60,000 nucleotides of DNA from NCBI RefSeq assembly GCF_008831285.2, contig NC_045149.1, forward strand, positions 18,989,035-19,049,034. Direction: 5' to 3'. Under the pieces are notes generated by a model that worked only from the letters and a program-made list of their open reading frames with translations, made no database searches and was not told the DNA's origin. Both the position numbers and the translations under genes were made by a program. This document shows positions 1 through 10,060 of the stretch, one piece after another (position 1 is the first letter of the stretch; every line of letters starts with the position of its first letter). Source of the stretch: Nymphaea colorata. Lineage: Eukaryota > Streptophyta > Magnoliopsida > Nymphaeales > Nymphaeaceae.

Positions 1-202
1 AGTGATAATTATATGTCTCATGACCGAGGATATTTGAGATTTTTTGCTTATATGAGTTTTTTCAATACAGCGATGCTGGGATTAGTTACTAGTCCCAATT
101 TGATACAAATCCATATTTTTTGGGAACTAGTGGGAATGTGTTCCTATCTGTTAATAGGTTTTTGGTTTACCCGACCAATTGCAGCAAATGCCTGTCAAAA
201 AG
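1..202 (+). pseudogene. ndhF: plastid ndhF fragment (nuclear plastid insertion)
   Basis: Frame 1 reads from the first base as SDNYMSHD, then [30 protein letters not shown] and [12 protein letters not shown]. This is the conserved N-terminal membrane region of NdhF, subunit 5 of the chloroplast NAD(P)H dehydrogenase-like complex, which is a proton-pumping antiporter-like subunit of the thylakoid membrane. Only about 67 of the roughly 740 residues usual for the family are present. The similarity stops at about base 202, after the QKA codons, and the frame then runs on in unrelated sequence to a stop at 418-420. The piece may continue left of the window. With no start, no remaining transmembrane helices and repeat DNA around it, this is a dead plastid-derived insertion. 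Strong recognition by motif; boundary good to a few bases. Confidence 0.88.
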
Positions 203-577
203 CGCTTCACGATCTGAGCAGCAAGACAAACAGATTTGATGCCATGAAAATTTATTTTGAAGACATCGGAATGCAAGCTATGTGGCCACGAATGAAGATG
301 GCAAAGGATATCATGCCCTTCCGTGCCAAACAAGTACCACTTGGTGTAGTATGGTTCAGATGCGAGGTAGGCGAAGCCAAACCGGATTTGCCAAATGGAG
401 TGGATGCTAGCTGGATGTGATAGATGGACGACATCTGTCACCTGTTCCCGTCCGTCGATCGACGTCTCGTATAGTGAATCCGTAGTATTGTCGACCGTAC
501 CGTACATGTAATAGTATATGGGCATGAACAGACAGAAATTGGTGTGAACTTGGACAACTGAGAGTATTCCTCATTTT
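203..577. other. unassigned stretch after ndhF fragment
   Basis: The ndhF frame stays open here for about 71 further codons (to 420) in sequence that is not ndhF. It ends with PNGVDASWM and a stop. I do not recognise the segment. It may be a scrap of another gene or chance open frame. Bases 421-577 show no coding signal or repeat that I can match elsewhere in the window. Confidence 0.3.
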
Positions 578-745
578 CTTAAGGACAACCAGTACAGCGG
601 TATGGTGCTTCTTATTCTTGATCATTTTTTTTGTGTTTGAATGGTTAATTTCTCCTGAAACTGCCACACAAAAATGGATTAAATTCTTGTGCATCACATT
701 TATCCATTTGCTTTTGTGTTTGAATGGTTAATTTCTCCTGGATGG
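578..745 (+). repeat. partial copy of module M
   Basis: The sequence starting TTAAGGACAACCAGTACAGC matches 34599-34735 and 45101-45230 in the same orientation and about 26640-26790 in reverse. Within this copy a 25-base stretch around TTGAATGGTTAATTTCTCC occurs twice, about 82 bases apart (near 635 and 717), so it carries a short internal tandem duplication. No coding capacity is seen. Confidence 0.7.
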
Positions 746-918
746 ACATTTTTTCCATCATCTCATGTTTGAATCCCTAAATGGCACTTCTTAGTTTGTT
801 TAATACTGAGCAAAATGATACAATTTTAAGTTGATATGCTTTCTTTTAAATGAACAAATCAGTACAATATTAACTTAATATTGAACAATGTACAAAATAT
901 TGACATGGGTCATAAAGG
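746..918 (+). repeat. module N, joined to atpA fragment
   Basis: The stretch TGGACATTTTTTCCATCATC through GACATGGGTCATAAAGG is found inverted at 26305-26482, where it also abuts the plastid atpA piece. A shorter diverged relative lies at 22745-22810. The consistent order N then atpA then R suggests these pieces were joined once and copied as a unit. Confidence 0.75.
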
Positions 919-1086
919 CGTTCCGTATATGAGCCTCTTCAAATGGGGCTTATTGCTATTGATTCGAGAATTAATTATTGGGGACAGACAGACCGGTAAA
1001 ACAACAGTAGCTACAAATACTATTCTCAATCAAAATGGTCAAAATGTAATATGTGTTTATGTAGCTATTGGTCAAAAAGCATCTTT
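919..1086 (+). pseudogene. atpA: plastid atpA fragment, copy 1, with 26 bp deletion
   Basis: The sequence encodes SVYEPLQ-GLIAID and then, after a frameshift, [22 protein letters not shown] and [10 protein letters not shown]. This is the nucleotide-binding region of the plastid ATP synthase alpha subunit, including the P-loop GDRQTGKT. The residues LIAIDSM in the less damaged copies and [10 protein letters not shown] fit plastid rather than mitochondrial alpha. Compared with the copies at 21283-21476 and 26111-26304 it lacks 26 bases after position 966, which removes the IPIG segment and breaks the frame. Only about 65 of some 507 residues are represented. Past the similarity the frame stays open to 1177 in unrelated sequence. 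It is non-functional and lies directly upstream of R1. Confidence 0.9.
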
Positions 1087-1177
1087 CAAAACTCTGGTTA
1101 CAAAAGAAAAAAAAAATCTAATTAAGAGTTTGACAACACTTTGCCTGCAACTGGCCCCTATTTTATTATTAAACTAG

Positions 1178-2325
1178 CATTAGCAAATTTGTTTAACTTA
1201 AAGCTGATCTACTATTATTTAAGTTAAACAGTGAAACTGTCCAAAATTTTAAGAGAGAGGGTGGAGAGAGGGAGTCAAATATATGGTGTTTTCTTGGCAC
1301 TTGTATATCTTTTCAAGAGGTTAAATCAAGGATATTGAAGAAATCTAAACAAAATAAATGAGAGTAACCAATCATGGCTGTATATAATAGAATATTTGTC
1401 CCAAAAAGTCAAGTGGATCTAGGTATTGGATTTTGAATCACTTTGGGTTCCAAATCTCATTGGGATCCTTAAAAGTTGATACATAGGCTGAAATTGTATC
1501 CTGCCATATCAACCATAAAATGAAATAGAGAGTGATATTTTTGTTATTTTATTAATATATCATGAATCGATATTTTATGGGGTCTGGATGAAAAACTATT
1601 GATAGAAATATTGCATGCATAGACAAAGTTCTTATCAAATTTCAATTTAAATGTATAATTTCAGATATTTTATCTTTATTATCTGATAAGATTTTGAATA
1701 TAAAAGTTGGATTTGGGTTAGATTCAGATTTGAAATGTAAAAGATTGATTCAATTAGATATCATTCTGATCAATTAAATCATGTTTTCTAACAAAAATTT
1801 GCTTAAAATGTCAAGTACTTCATGAAATATAGCTGGTATGTTCCACATTCACCTAACCTTTGATGTGAATTAGGGTCAAGTGTGTCACACGATTTCCCAT
1901 GCAAAATTTAGTCCTGTATTTATTGTGGAGGGAAAGTTCTTCTCTCTCTGCAGCTATAAATAGAGATGACTTGTGGGAGGTCAGGGCACAAATTTTAGGG
2001 CAAAGAGAGTTGGAAAGAAAACCCAAATCATGCTCTGTCTTTGGTGAAGGAAGGCCTCTTGGAGTTATGATCTTTCTTTTGCTTCGCTTATGTGATAGAC
2101 TACATTATATTTCCTGCATGTGCATATAGTTTCCTTTAAATTATTGTATATTTCAGCTCATTAGGCATGCATTGACACATTATTTTAATTGTTGCACTTG
2201 TGGATCTTTACAATGTTGCACACAACATACCAAGTCAAAAGTTAAGTGAAACATGTTAAGTAGGCTGTTTCCTTTTGGAAAACCCTAATTTCACATAGCA
2301 TTTGATTGGATACACTTTAGAATTA
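1178..2325 (+). repeat. R-family repeat, copy R1
   Basis: This is the first of eight copies of an unidentified repeat (others near 17830, 21568, 24842, 31150, 39895, 42942 and 49307). It opens with CATTAGCAAATTTGTTTAAC just after the atpA-linked stretch. It has a conserved TATA-like CTATAAATAG at 1954-1963, a pyrimidine-rich tract before it and a relic of the shared end CATTTGATTGGATACACTTT near 2298-2317. It is truncated on the right relative to the longer copies. The open frame inside (1899-2129) differs between copies and does not look coding. I do not recognise the family: it could be a non-autonomous LTR element, a captured promoter region or a segmental repeat. Confidence 0.75.
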
Positions 2326-4056
2326 CTGATAAAAGTAGTTAAAGAGAGAAAGAGATTGCGTGAAAGAGAGAGGGAGTCGATTGGCCCATACCCAAAAAAG
2401 AGATTGCGTGAAAGTAGTTACATCTCCACAAAGTTATTGTTGGGGAGTGAAGAAATAACTCAAAAAAGGCTGAAGTCCCTCTTCTTTGCCTGGATTCATG
2501 GTGGTCGGAAATTTCTTTCTTAGAAAAAGGCCTCTGCCGTGTGGAAAGATCGAGACCAAAGTGCGTTTCTTTGGAGTGGTGCTGCTGTTGTTGATAAGAA
2601 AAATGCATTTCTTTGATTAACGTCGACATCATAGCACTCACACTGGCACACGCTACTAAGATGACGCCCACTGTGGGTTTGGTGGTTGTGTCACCGACAG
2701 AAAATCTCGCCCACTGTGGGTTTCCAACTTTCCGGCATGCTTTTGCTGCTTAGACGGTGTCGTACACCTTGGAGTAGAAGAAGTGGGGGTATCAATTCGA
2801 GAAGTGAGAGAGGTCGAGAGACGAGGAGAGAGAACGACAGGAGGGAGTGAGTCGTTGCATGAGTGACGAGCGTTTTTCAAATTGTTCGTTATTTTTAATT
2901 GCTGAAAATATACTTACGGATGTAGTACCCAATAGATAGAGATATATTATTAAAAATTTCCTAAAATGACAGTTTCCAGCATACTCGAACTCCTCAAAAA
3001 TTTAATCCCTTGGACAACCTTGAAACTGTTTATCAATTTTTTTATCAAATCGAAATTTCCTATCCCACCAATGAACTAACATTCAATTTCTAAATAGCAT
3101 CGTCATGGTTTCTCTTTCTTTATGTTCACATAAAAGCAAGATGTTTGGCTTATTCCTTCCAAAAGATGGTTAGATCTAATCTTGGGTCAATTTTGACTGG
3201 ATTCCATTTCTACTGTATCGTAAAGACGCCTATAGTTTAGTTCGAGCAGAACCGCTTATCTAGTTCATGGTGTCGCAAACAAAGAAAGAGAGAGATTGAG
3301 GGAAGGGAGGGGAGACAAGAACCGATCTACTAATGTAGTACTCCTAATCTCAAGATCAACACTTTTCAATACATTTGAAATAACATCTTTCATAACTCAA
3401 ATTGAAGCTAAACGCTATTCAATCCAATCGATTGCGCTGCTCATCATTTGAGAGCGAGATTGATTGACTTTGATAGAGAGAGACTAATGTCTGTTCGGGG
3501 TCTGAATAAGACATGGTGAAAGTTCAATGGTTGCCTCTGTCGTCTAACTTCGTTGCTTTTTCGTTTCCTTCCCATGCAAGAATTTTCATATCTAGCAAAA
3601 GAAAAAGTGAAAGCATAAGTTGCTTTAAAAATAGCTTCTAAATAGCTCGAGTATGCAAGCAAGCGGAACAAGTAATCGCTGAAGTTGGGGAAATGCAGCT
3701 GATTGGACAACGAAAATGTCTATTTTTAACCAGCTTGGGAAGTCCTCAATGGCAAAAGACTTTCATGCACTGAGCAGGAAACGGGAAACATATGTCAAGC
3801 AACAAGTGCCTGACTTCAGATACCACATGACTCCATGATACAGTAACCGGCATCAGGATGTGTTCGTAATTATACAGATATCAAAAAGTGAAGCTTTAAA
3901 GAATAAATTTTCAGAATGACGAAAATGTAGTGAAATACCGGATATGCCTTCATCCTCATCATTACTGATTACTCCCCTCTCTCTATGTCCGATTTAACCA
4001 TGGTTAACCAAACCAAAGAGCCGGTTGGAGATTCTGAGAATAATGTTCCGGTGGGT
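2326..4056. other. unassigned intergenic sequence
   Basis: Purine-rich GA runs occur at 2340-2375 and 3285-3320. An 18-base AAAGAGATTGCGTGAAAG is repeated at 2348 and 2397, and GCCCACTGTGGGTTT occurs at about 2667 and 2710. No recognisable protein or RNA gene is seen, and I found no second copy of this block in the window. The frames at 2339-2671 and 3444-3710 (minus) show no family motif and are most likely chance. Confidence 0.4.
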
Positions 4057-4420
4057 CTGCTGCGATAGAGAATGAGTCAGGTGGGGTAAAAATCTAGTCA
4101 GGTGAGTGCGGCGTCATCGCTGCGGATCCCTACTGGTTGAAAAACCACAGTTTCAACAACAGCAACAGCAACAGAGAGGGAAGAACTTTCCAAGCTGAAA
4201 TATACAATATTGAAGAAGTTTAAAATCAAAAATCATTCCCTATCATGCCATTACCTGTTGCTGTTGCTGTTGCTGAAACTGTGGTTTTTCAACCAGTAGG
4301 GATCGGCAGCGATGACGCCGCACTCACGGTTCAAGTCGGCCGTTCAGGCCATGAGGGATATTGGCATCCCTCACCTGACTAGTTTTTTACCCCACCTCAC
4401 TCATTTTTTATCGCACCCAA
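4057..4420. repeat. foldback carrying a WIYLD exon start
   Basis: Two arms pair. The left holds GAGTCAGGTGGGGTAAAAA, TGCGGCGTCATCGCTGC and a run of CAACAG triplets (about 4062-4180). The right holds the CTGTTGCTG run, GGCAGCGATGACGCCGCA and TTTTACCCCACCTCACTC (about 4253-4412). The right arm is longer by some 40 bases because it alone contains the WIYLD coding continuation. This suggests an inverted copy of a gene 5' region rather than a classical transposon. Purpose unknown. Confidence 0.65.
4312..4374 (+). pseudogene. WIYLD-domain exon fragment (SUVR-like), copy 1
   Basis: An ATG at 4312 opens MTPHSRFKSAVQAMRDIGIP, the first 20 or so residues of the same exon that is longer at 56978-57160 and at 30177-30353 (minus). 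WIYLD is a short N-terminal domain of plant SUVR1/2/4-type SET-domain histone methyltransferases. The similarity stops at 4374 and runs into CACCTGACT, a motif repeated around here. The preceding bases (GTAGGGATCGGCAGCGATG) match the leader of the other two copies. This is a truncated gene scrap, not a gene. The identification depends on the longer copies. Confidence 0.65.
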
Positions 4421-4466
4421 CTTGCTTCAAACGTGAGTCGGGTGCACGTCAATAAAAGACATTTTT

Positions 4467-4494
4467 AGTCAGGTGCGGTCAGCCGCACCTGACT
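4467..4494. repeat. perfect 12 bp hairpin
   Basis: AGTCAGGTGCGG and its exact reverse complement flank a 4-base loop TCAG. The same AGTCAGGTG word occurs in the foldback just upstream, so the hairpin probably belongs to the same element. There is no T-tract after it and no reason to call it a terminator. Confidence 0.6.
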
Positions 4495-4833
4495 CCCTGT
4501 TGACAGTGTTGGATACAAATCAAGATCGCACCCGCATCGCGTCCACGTGTGGTGTTGACATCCTTTTAGGATTGGCGTCAGTTGTCAGTCCATCCTCTGG
4601 TCCAGATTATCTAATATCATGTTGAAATGTCAATCCAGGATCGGCGATTACAGGCCAAGGATCGCCAGTGCTGCAAATGCTATAGTCTGAAATTTAACAG
4701 CTCTTTGATAGCAATTTGTGGAACTTTCTTATAGTTGATTTGTGGCCAAGAACAGATAATGTAGTTTTTGGTGCTTCGGCTTATGACAATTTGTGGAACT
4801 TTCTTATAGTTGGCAACTTAAATACTGCTTGTC
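4495..4833. other. unassigned, with a short tandem duplication
   Basis: The words CAATTTGTGGAACTTTCTTA and TAGTTG occur twice (from about 4711 and 4788), a direct duplication with a period near 77-80 bases. Nothing else is recognisable before the inverted-repeat arm begins at 4834. Confidence 0.5.
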
Positions 4834-6589
4834 TCGAGGCAAAAAGATTAAATAAAAAATTTTACGTATGAATCTTATGTCTGACCTAAGATCGGTTAGT
4901 TTGATGAACCATGGACTTTTACCATCTATCTTTTACTATATCAACAAAAGCATGCTCTGTCCGATCAATGGATTTCAAATCTAAAATAATCAAACACCTC
5001 TTGAGACTACTATTCCCGCTCTTGTGGCGTATGTATGATTTAGCCAATGCAACTCAATCAGCCATAGTAAACTCCTCAAGATACAAGAAACGAATTTCAA
5101 AAAACAGTTTCTTAAGATAGGAACGAACAAAAATCTGCCGGTTGAAATGTCCTAATAAGTGGGAATCGTATTCCAATCTTTATGACAACCAGCAAGCTTT
5201 CTTCTTTACTTTTCCAGTTTCTTTAAATTTCATCACTGTCTTCTATGCAATTGGCAGTGTTAAGCAGTTACCATCCTAACACGCGTTTACGATATTTAAA
5301 ATTGTATCTGCCATTCCCTCTAAGTTACTCTTTTCTTTTCTTTCTCCTTCTTCCAAGGCATTCACCTAATTACCTCAATTCAATAAAAAGTAAGGGTAGA
5401 CTTAAGACGGAAAGGATGTGCCACTTGCTAATAGGTTGGACTGTTGGAGGTGGATATTAATTATATGATAAACTCTGACAATAAGTAAAGCTCTTTTTTT
5501 TTTCTTTTTTTTTTTTTGCTTTTTGCTGACTAACTTTTTAAAAAGCACCCTCTAAAGCCAAAACTACAATCGTTTGGTTTGGTCTTTCTTGTAAGATTTC
5601 AAATTGGTAAAAGGCAAAGCCAAAAGCAGAATCCGCCCCAAAATGAAAAAAAAAAAAGAGCAAAAAAACAGCAAATCATCCATTAAAAGATGAAGGGTAC
5701 CCTTCATGAGAAGTAAAATGAAAGTGTTCAATGCGAGACCTAGCAATGGTGGTGTGATTAAAATGCACCGCATCCTTGTCTATTAAACGCGCAATTTGGT
5801 TTTGAACTGAGTCGTTACAGTTGGTATAAGAGTCAAGTTCAATATAGTCCTACGTCAATGCTTTTCAAATATCTCGTGACGGTTTATATACCCATACGCT
5901 ATATTACAAATTATATTTGCTTCTTCTTCTGGGTGGATTGAAAAACAGTTAGCTGTACATTGGTTCATTATGAATTTATATAATTGTATGTATTATTATA
6001 GCCTCTTAAGCTTTATTTTTAATCTAAATTCATATGTTTTAATGCCTCTCCACCATCTGTTGATTATGCGTTTAACACTCCTTAACCAAGATGATGAAAT
6101 CCATGTGAAAGAAGCACATGGATAACCGGTTTTTTAAAGTTCTTACGAGCCAAATCAATATTTTTTGCTGCACAAAGCAGTCGGGAAAGTGATTAGAATC
6201 TATGCTACTCGTATACATTTTGGCTGTGCTCGCTCATCTCTTCATCTGAATCTGAGTTTGATAATAGATATATCCCGTTTTCGTATCTTCGGGGTGTTTC
6301 TGCCACCAGTACAAGCTAGCTTTAAGAATTTCAGAAAAGAAGCAGAATGTGGCTTTCTTTTTCTGAACACAACTGCTTGGCTATATTATTTACTATTTAG
6401 TTGAATCAGTGAAGTGAACTTCAAGTTCTGTTCAGAATAAGGGTGAGCCCAGAGCTCTTATCTGGTGTATAGCACCCATTTCGATTATCTTTCTAAAGAA
6501 GAAAGTTTCAAAAAAAAGAAAATGAAGAACAAAAAAACATGGTCCAACTGGTGGGCTGACAAGCTCTTTATTTCTTTAATATTTAACGC

Positions 6590-6654
6590 CTCACCTCGCC
6601 TCGCCTCATGAGAGGCTTAACGCCTTGCCTCGCTTTATCGCCTTTTACAACATT
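6590..6654. repeat. GAGGCG-rich short repeat interrupting the copia LTR
   Basis: The block is built of GCCTCGCCTC-type words around CATGAGAGGC and lies exactly where the copia LTR sequence breaks off. The paired copy is at about 14963-15030. Repeats of this composition are scattered in plant genomes, but I cannot assign a family and see no clear target-site duplication. Confidence 0.45.
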
Positions 6655-7628
6655 AGTTCAGTCTAAAAATGACCTACGCCAACGAATAAAGAGCACTAGT
6701 TGCTTGCTCTATTTTTCATGTTTTTATTTCTTTCTCTAGCTCCAATATTTATATCTAGAGATATATGAGAGACATTAGGATTACAACAGTTGTTTCCATG
6801 ATTCTCTCTTGGATAAAGATCCGTTAGATTTTCCGCATTTGTGATGAGTTGGCTGCTGCCTTGATCTTCTCCTTGATAATAAGGAGATCCTCCTCTGATC
6901 TTATTTTCTTGATTGATTTTATCTGCACTAGTTGGCATATCTTTGACCTTATTTCTTCTGTTATTATCGGTTCTGCTAACGGTGGATGCTACCAACGGAA
7001 GCTTGTTGATCATGCGAAAAAATTGTTGCTGTCCCAGTGGTTTAGTGAAAACATCAGCAATATGATCTTCTTTGAAGGAGATATACTTGACATCAAGTTC
7101 TCCACTAACTATCTTTTCTCTCACAAAATGTATGTGGATTTCAGCATGTTTGCAGTGACTGTGGTGAATAGGATGAGTGCAAGATGAGAAGCTCCAATAT
7201 CGTCACACCACAGTTTGGCTTTGGCTTCTTCTTTAATGCCTAGCCCTTGCAGCAAAAATTTGAACCACATTATTTCAACAGTGACATTGGTTAGCGACCT
7301 ATATTCAGCTTTGGCACTGGATATGGAAACAATACCTTGCTTCTTCGAGCTCCAAAATATGAGGTTGCATCCAAGGCAAACAACATAGCCTCATGTAGAC
7401 CTACGATCATCTGGTTAGCCAGCCCAATCGACATCACTATAAGCTGAGATAGATAGAGAAGCTCAAGGTTGAATGGTTAACTCATGAGATATGATGTGCT
7501 TTAAGTATGTGAGATTCTTTTTACAGCGTTCCAATGCTCTTCTGTTGGTTGATGCATATATTGGCATACTCTATCGACAGAGTATGTTAAACTTGGTCTT
7601 GTCATGGTGGCATACTACTGACTACACA
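6655..7628 (-). mobile_element. Ty1/copia fragment E: end of RT, RNase H, partial 3' LTR
   Basis: Read on the minus strand, the fragment starts in the RT-RNase H connection ([13 protein letters not shown]-like, then [10 protein letters not shown]) and passes through RNase H with the SDVDWAG, STKAEYRS and LWCDDIG motifs. It ends with REKIVSGELDVKYISFKED, HIADVFTKPLGQQQF and MINKLPLVAS. The last part (6974 down to 6655) corresponds to the 3' LTR, truncated where the GAGGCG-rich repeat begins. There is a stop after DWAG and frame changes upstream of it. The polypurine tract and first LTR bases, present in copy D, are missing, so the frame reads on into the LTR. This is a dead 3' fragment of a copia polyprotein. 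No gag, integrase or 5' LTR is attached. Confidence 0.88.
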
Positions 7629-7682
7629 GCTAGTCTTCACGCCCCAGATATATAGGCCATTTGCACAGCTAGTCTTCACGCT
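7624..7682. repeat. short tandem duplication at the copia break
   Basis: CACAGCTAGTCTTCACGC occurs twice about 40 bases apart, right where the copia similarity stops (other copies continue with different sequence after GACTACAC). It probably marks a repaired breakpoint. The other arm has the same duplication at about 13935-13995, so it predates the inverted duplication. Confidence 0.6.
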
Positions 7683-7829
7683 AAGTTTCCTTGTTTTTAG
7701 ATGGGGTTAGCTGTTTGTAGCTGTACCAATAGTATCACAGTCACAAAAATAACAAAAAGAAAGTATTATTCGGACGAAATTAAAGTCTTTCCAGTGCACC
7801 ACTTTCAGACATTTTTATATGAAAGGTCC

Positions 7830-7834
<5 letters not shown>

Positions 7835-7892
<58 letters not shown>
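7835..7892. repeat. microsatellite (TA)21(GA)8
   Basis: A pure TA tract is followed directly by a GA tract. The paired site in the other arm is (TC)23(TA)53, so this locus has changed length by over 90 bases since the arms separated. Confidence 0.95.
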
Positions 7893-9408
7893 CTGGTCCC
7901 AACTACCCAAGGAACGATGGGACCCATTTAATTCTGGAAATAATATTGTATGGTTGTCTCATTCAGCTAAACTTTGTTTGTACAATGTAGGATGGGTCCT
8001 TATCAGAATGGAATAAAGATAGACTAGTGGTTAATATAACTTTATCTTGGTAAACAAAGATGACTTGTGGTTAATAAAACTTTTATCTTCATAAATAAAT
8101 TTAACTTCGGAATGAAAGCTCACCTTCCAGATCTTGTTTGACATTTGTCATTTTTATGTATTATAGTTGAGCATATGCCATATCGGAGTTGCTTTTTTAA
8201 TTAAGCACTTTCGACACTATGATTTCCTGTAATACATTGTCGGTAGTCGACCCCACCGCCCTTAAAGTTGGATTAACCATGTCCTGAAAAAATCACATAT
8301 ACAAATTCGTCCGGAAACACGAAATTCATGTCATTGAATCCACATAGTAAAATGAATGTATTTCCATACATACATTATATGTGGTAATCCAAGGAAAATA
8401 TTGGCAATCAGATTACTTTTAGATAATTGGAGGAGTTCCTTGAAGTTCTTTTGTGAAATCAATCGACTGTCCATAGCTCCCTCTCTCTTTGTTAAAGAAA
8501 ACCATGTTTTGCGTGTTGTCACATCGTTTTCAGTGCGCTATGCTTTATTTGCGTGTTGTCACATAGTTAATTGTTGCTATCAATCAGATTTGGAGAACAC
8601 TTGCACGGTTTGCTACTGGATGCCAACCAAAAAGCAGCGGTAGAGTTTAATTTGGCTCCTAGTGCATCAAAAGATGACAAAACTCTTTGGCCTACCTATT
8701 TTCAGTGGGGAAACTCTGTCCTTGATCTCACGAAAGTGACAAGAGCAATTTTGGCAGCTTCGCACTAGAGTTTTATATGGTAAAAGTTCTAAACTTCTTA
8801 AGCTATCTTGAGATCTCTGGCAGCACATGCATTTTATATAATTTGTGGTAAAGTTTTAAAGTATTATTAGCCATTAGCTTGATCGCCATTAACAAAGTAG
8901 AAGAAGATAATACGTTAAGATAATGTCCTCATAAGAACAAGATATCAGCTAGTGTTTTGATTCTAATAAACATTATTAAAGAAAAGTAATGAGTAATGAC
9001 CAAGGTTGCCATCGTAATCATACTTATAAGACCAATGATTGTGGCCATTACTCAATTATATAATACTATTACACTTATAAAAACAAGAGAAGTACTTGTA
9101 ATTTTAATAATAAAACCTCTAATTAACAATGTGGTTTCCAATTGGTATAGTAGGCGGCTTTTATTGGCGCCTTTCTTCGAGTGGATCCAAAATATGAGGC
9201 CAATCTGCCTTGACCATAAGTAATTATAAAAAAATGAGAATGTTGACCATTGTTATGGAACAAAAAAAGATTAATCACTTGCTAATGAGGCAGTGCCTCG
9301 TGGGGTCAAGGAGGACTTGTGAGTGTGTTTTGTAGCCCTCTTTTGAGACCTTATATCCATACTTTTGTATGTGTAGCATGGATATGATTCCTTGTCTCAT
9401 CTCAGGCT

Positions 9409-9511
9409 GCACGGACTTCAGATCTCAGATTCGAGGCTATCAAATACTGTCAAAAACTGGATCTCAAGTTGCACGGACTTCAGATCTCAAATTCGAGGCT
9501 ATCAAACACCG
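9409..9511 (+). repeat. 62-base unit in two tandem copies
   Basis: GCACGGACTTCAGATCTCA begins at 9409 and again at 9471, each followed by ATTCGAGGCTATCAAA with small changes. The opposite arm holds a related pair at about 12044-12125, shortened to a period near 54. The IR1 similarity fades inside this unit, so the repeat may have served as the breakpoint. Confidence 0.75.
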
Positions 9512-9754
9512 CCAATATAAAGAGAGTTGGGTCCTTGATTTTTCGCTTCGACTATTTATTTTATTTTTCTTTTTAAAAAAGAAAAAAAAATCTTTAGGAG
9601 GTTAGTCCGGGCCATGGCAATCCACATGGTGTGAGGCTTGTAGTCCCCACTACGTATCTTTTGTTTGAAATTTTCTAGATTTCTTGCGTTTGTAGGTTGA
9701 GTGCAGGCAAGCATTGTTTTGATCCATCTTTAATATAATGACAGGTTTCTTCAC

Positions 9755-10060
9755 CACGCACCCCACCCCCAAAGCAAGATTTGAATATAGCTTGGTTTGC
9801 GTTTGTTCCACCACCATGAGAGCGACAATCCGAGTGCTTGGAAGGAGCCATGTGGACAAAAAAGTCCGTCACTACTTTCCCTGACGGCAAACCCTCTGAA
9901 CTCGAAAGCTACATCGGCCCCTCATTTCCATCACATGGGCAGAGGACAAACCCCTTAACAAGCATGACAGCATTAAGCAGACGATCGAACACGGATTTGT
10001 CACCTTGTAGAAGAATTACAATGGCGTCGTCATCTGACTTTGCCTTGAAAAGTGCTGCTC
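9755..10060 (-). pseudogene. possible degraded coding fragment, unidentified
   Basis: One minus-strand frame reads ALFKAKSDDDAIVILLQGD, then KSVFDRLLNAVMLVKGF and NEGPM. A single stop follows at about 9910, and the frame continues as SSEGLPSGKVVTDFFVHMAP, KHSDCRSHGGG and ANQAIFKSC. Roughly 95 codons with one interruption and protein-like composition suggest a decayed exon. I do not recognise a domain and assign no function. It could equally be a lucky open frame. Part of the neighbouring sequence, but not this segment, is repeated at 35599-36020. Confidence 0.25.

Larger units (their letters stand above)
4834..9490 (+). repeat. large inverted repeat IR1, left arm
   Basis: This arm is the reverse complement of 12045-16777. 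Positions pair with a constant sum near 21611-21617 outside the microsatellite and 21525 inside it. Six spurious frames of 60-142 codons are the same or nearly the same in both arms, so divergence is low. The main length difference, about 92 bases, is the TA/GA microsatellite at 7835-7892. The outer end is TCTCGAGGCAAAAAG and the inner end is a pair of related 62-base units. The arm contains a copia 3' end on the minus strand (6655-7628) and otherwise no recognisable gene. Part of it (8837-9332) recurs at 35112-35598. Confidence 0.92.

Noticed and set aside
881-1177. atpA-like frames as functional nuclear ATP synthase genes
   Set aside because: Only about 65 residues of some 507 are present, with no start, no transit peptide and a frameshift in copy 1.
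1899-2129. Recurring frame in R copies (NLVLYLLWRESSSLSAAI type)
   Set aside because: Length and frame change between copies, it overlaps the TATA-like motif, and no domain is visible. It is a shadow of a repeat.
2660-2730. GCCCACTGTGGG words resembling sequence after gypsy LTRs (primer-binding region)
   Set aside because: No LTR end, no matching second LTR and no internal gypsy domains nearby; the word is simply repeated twice.
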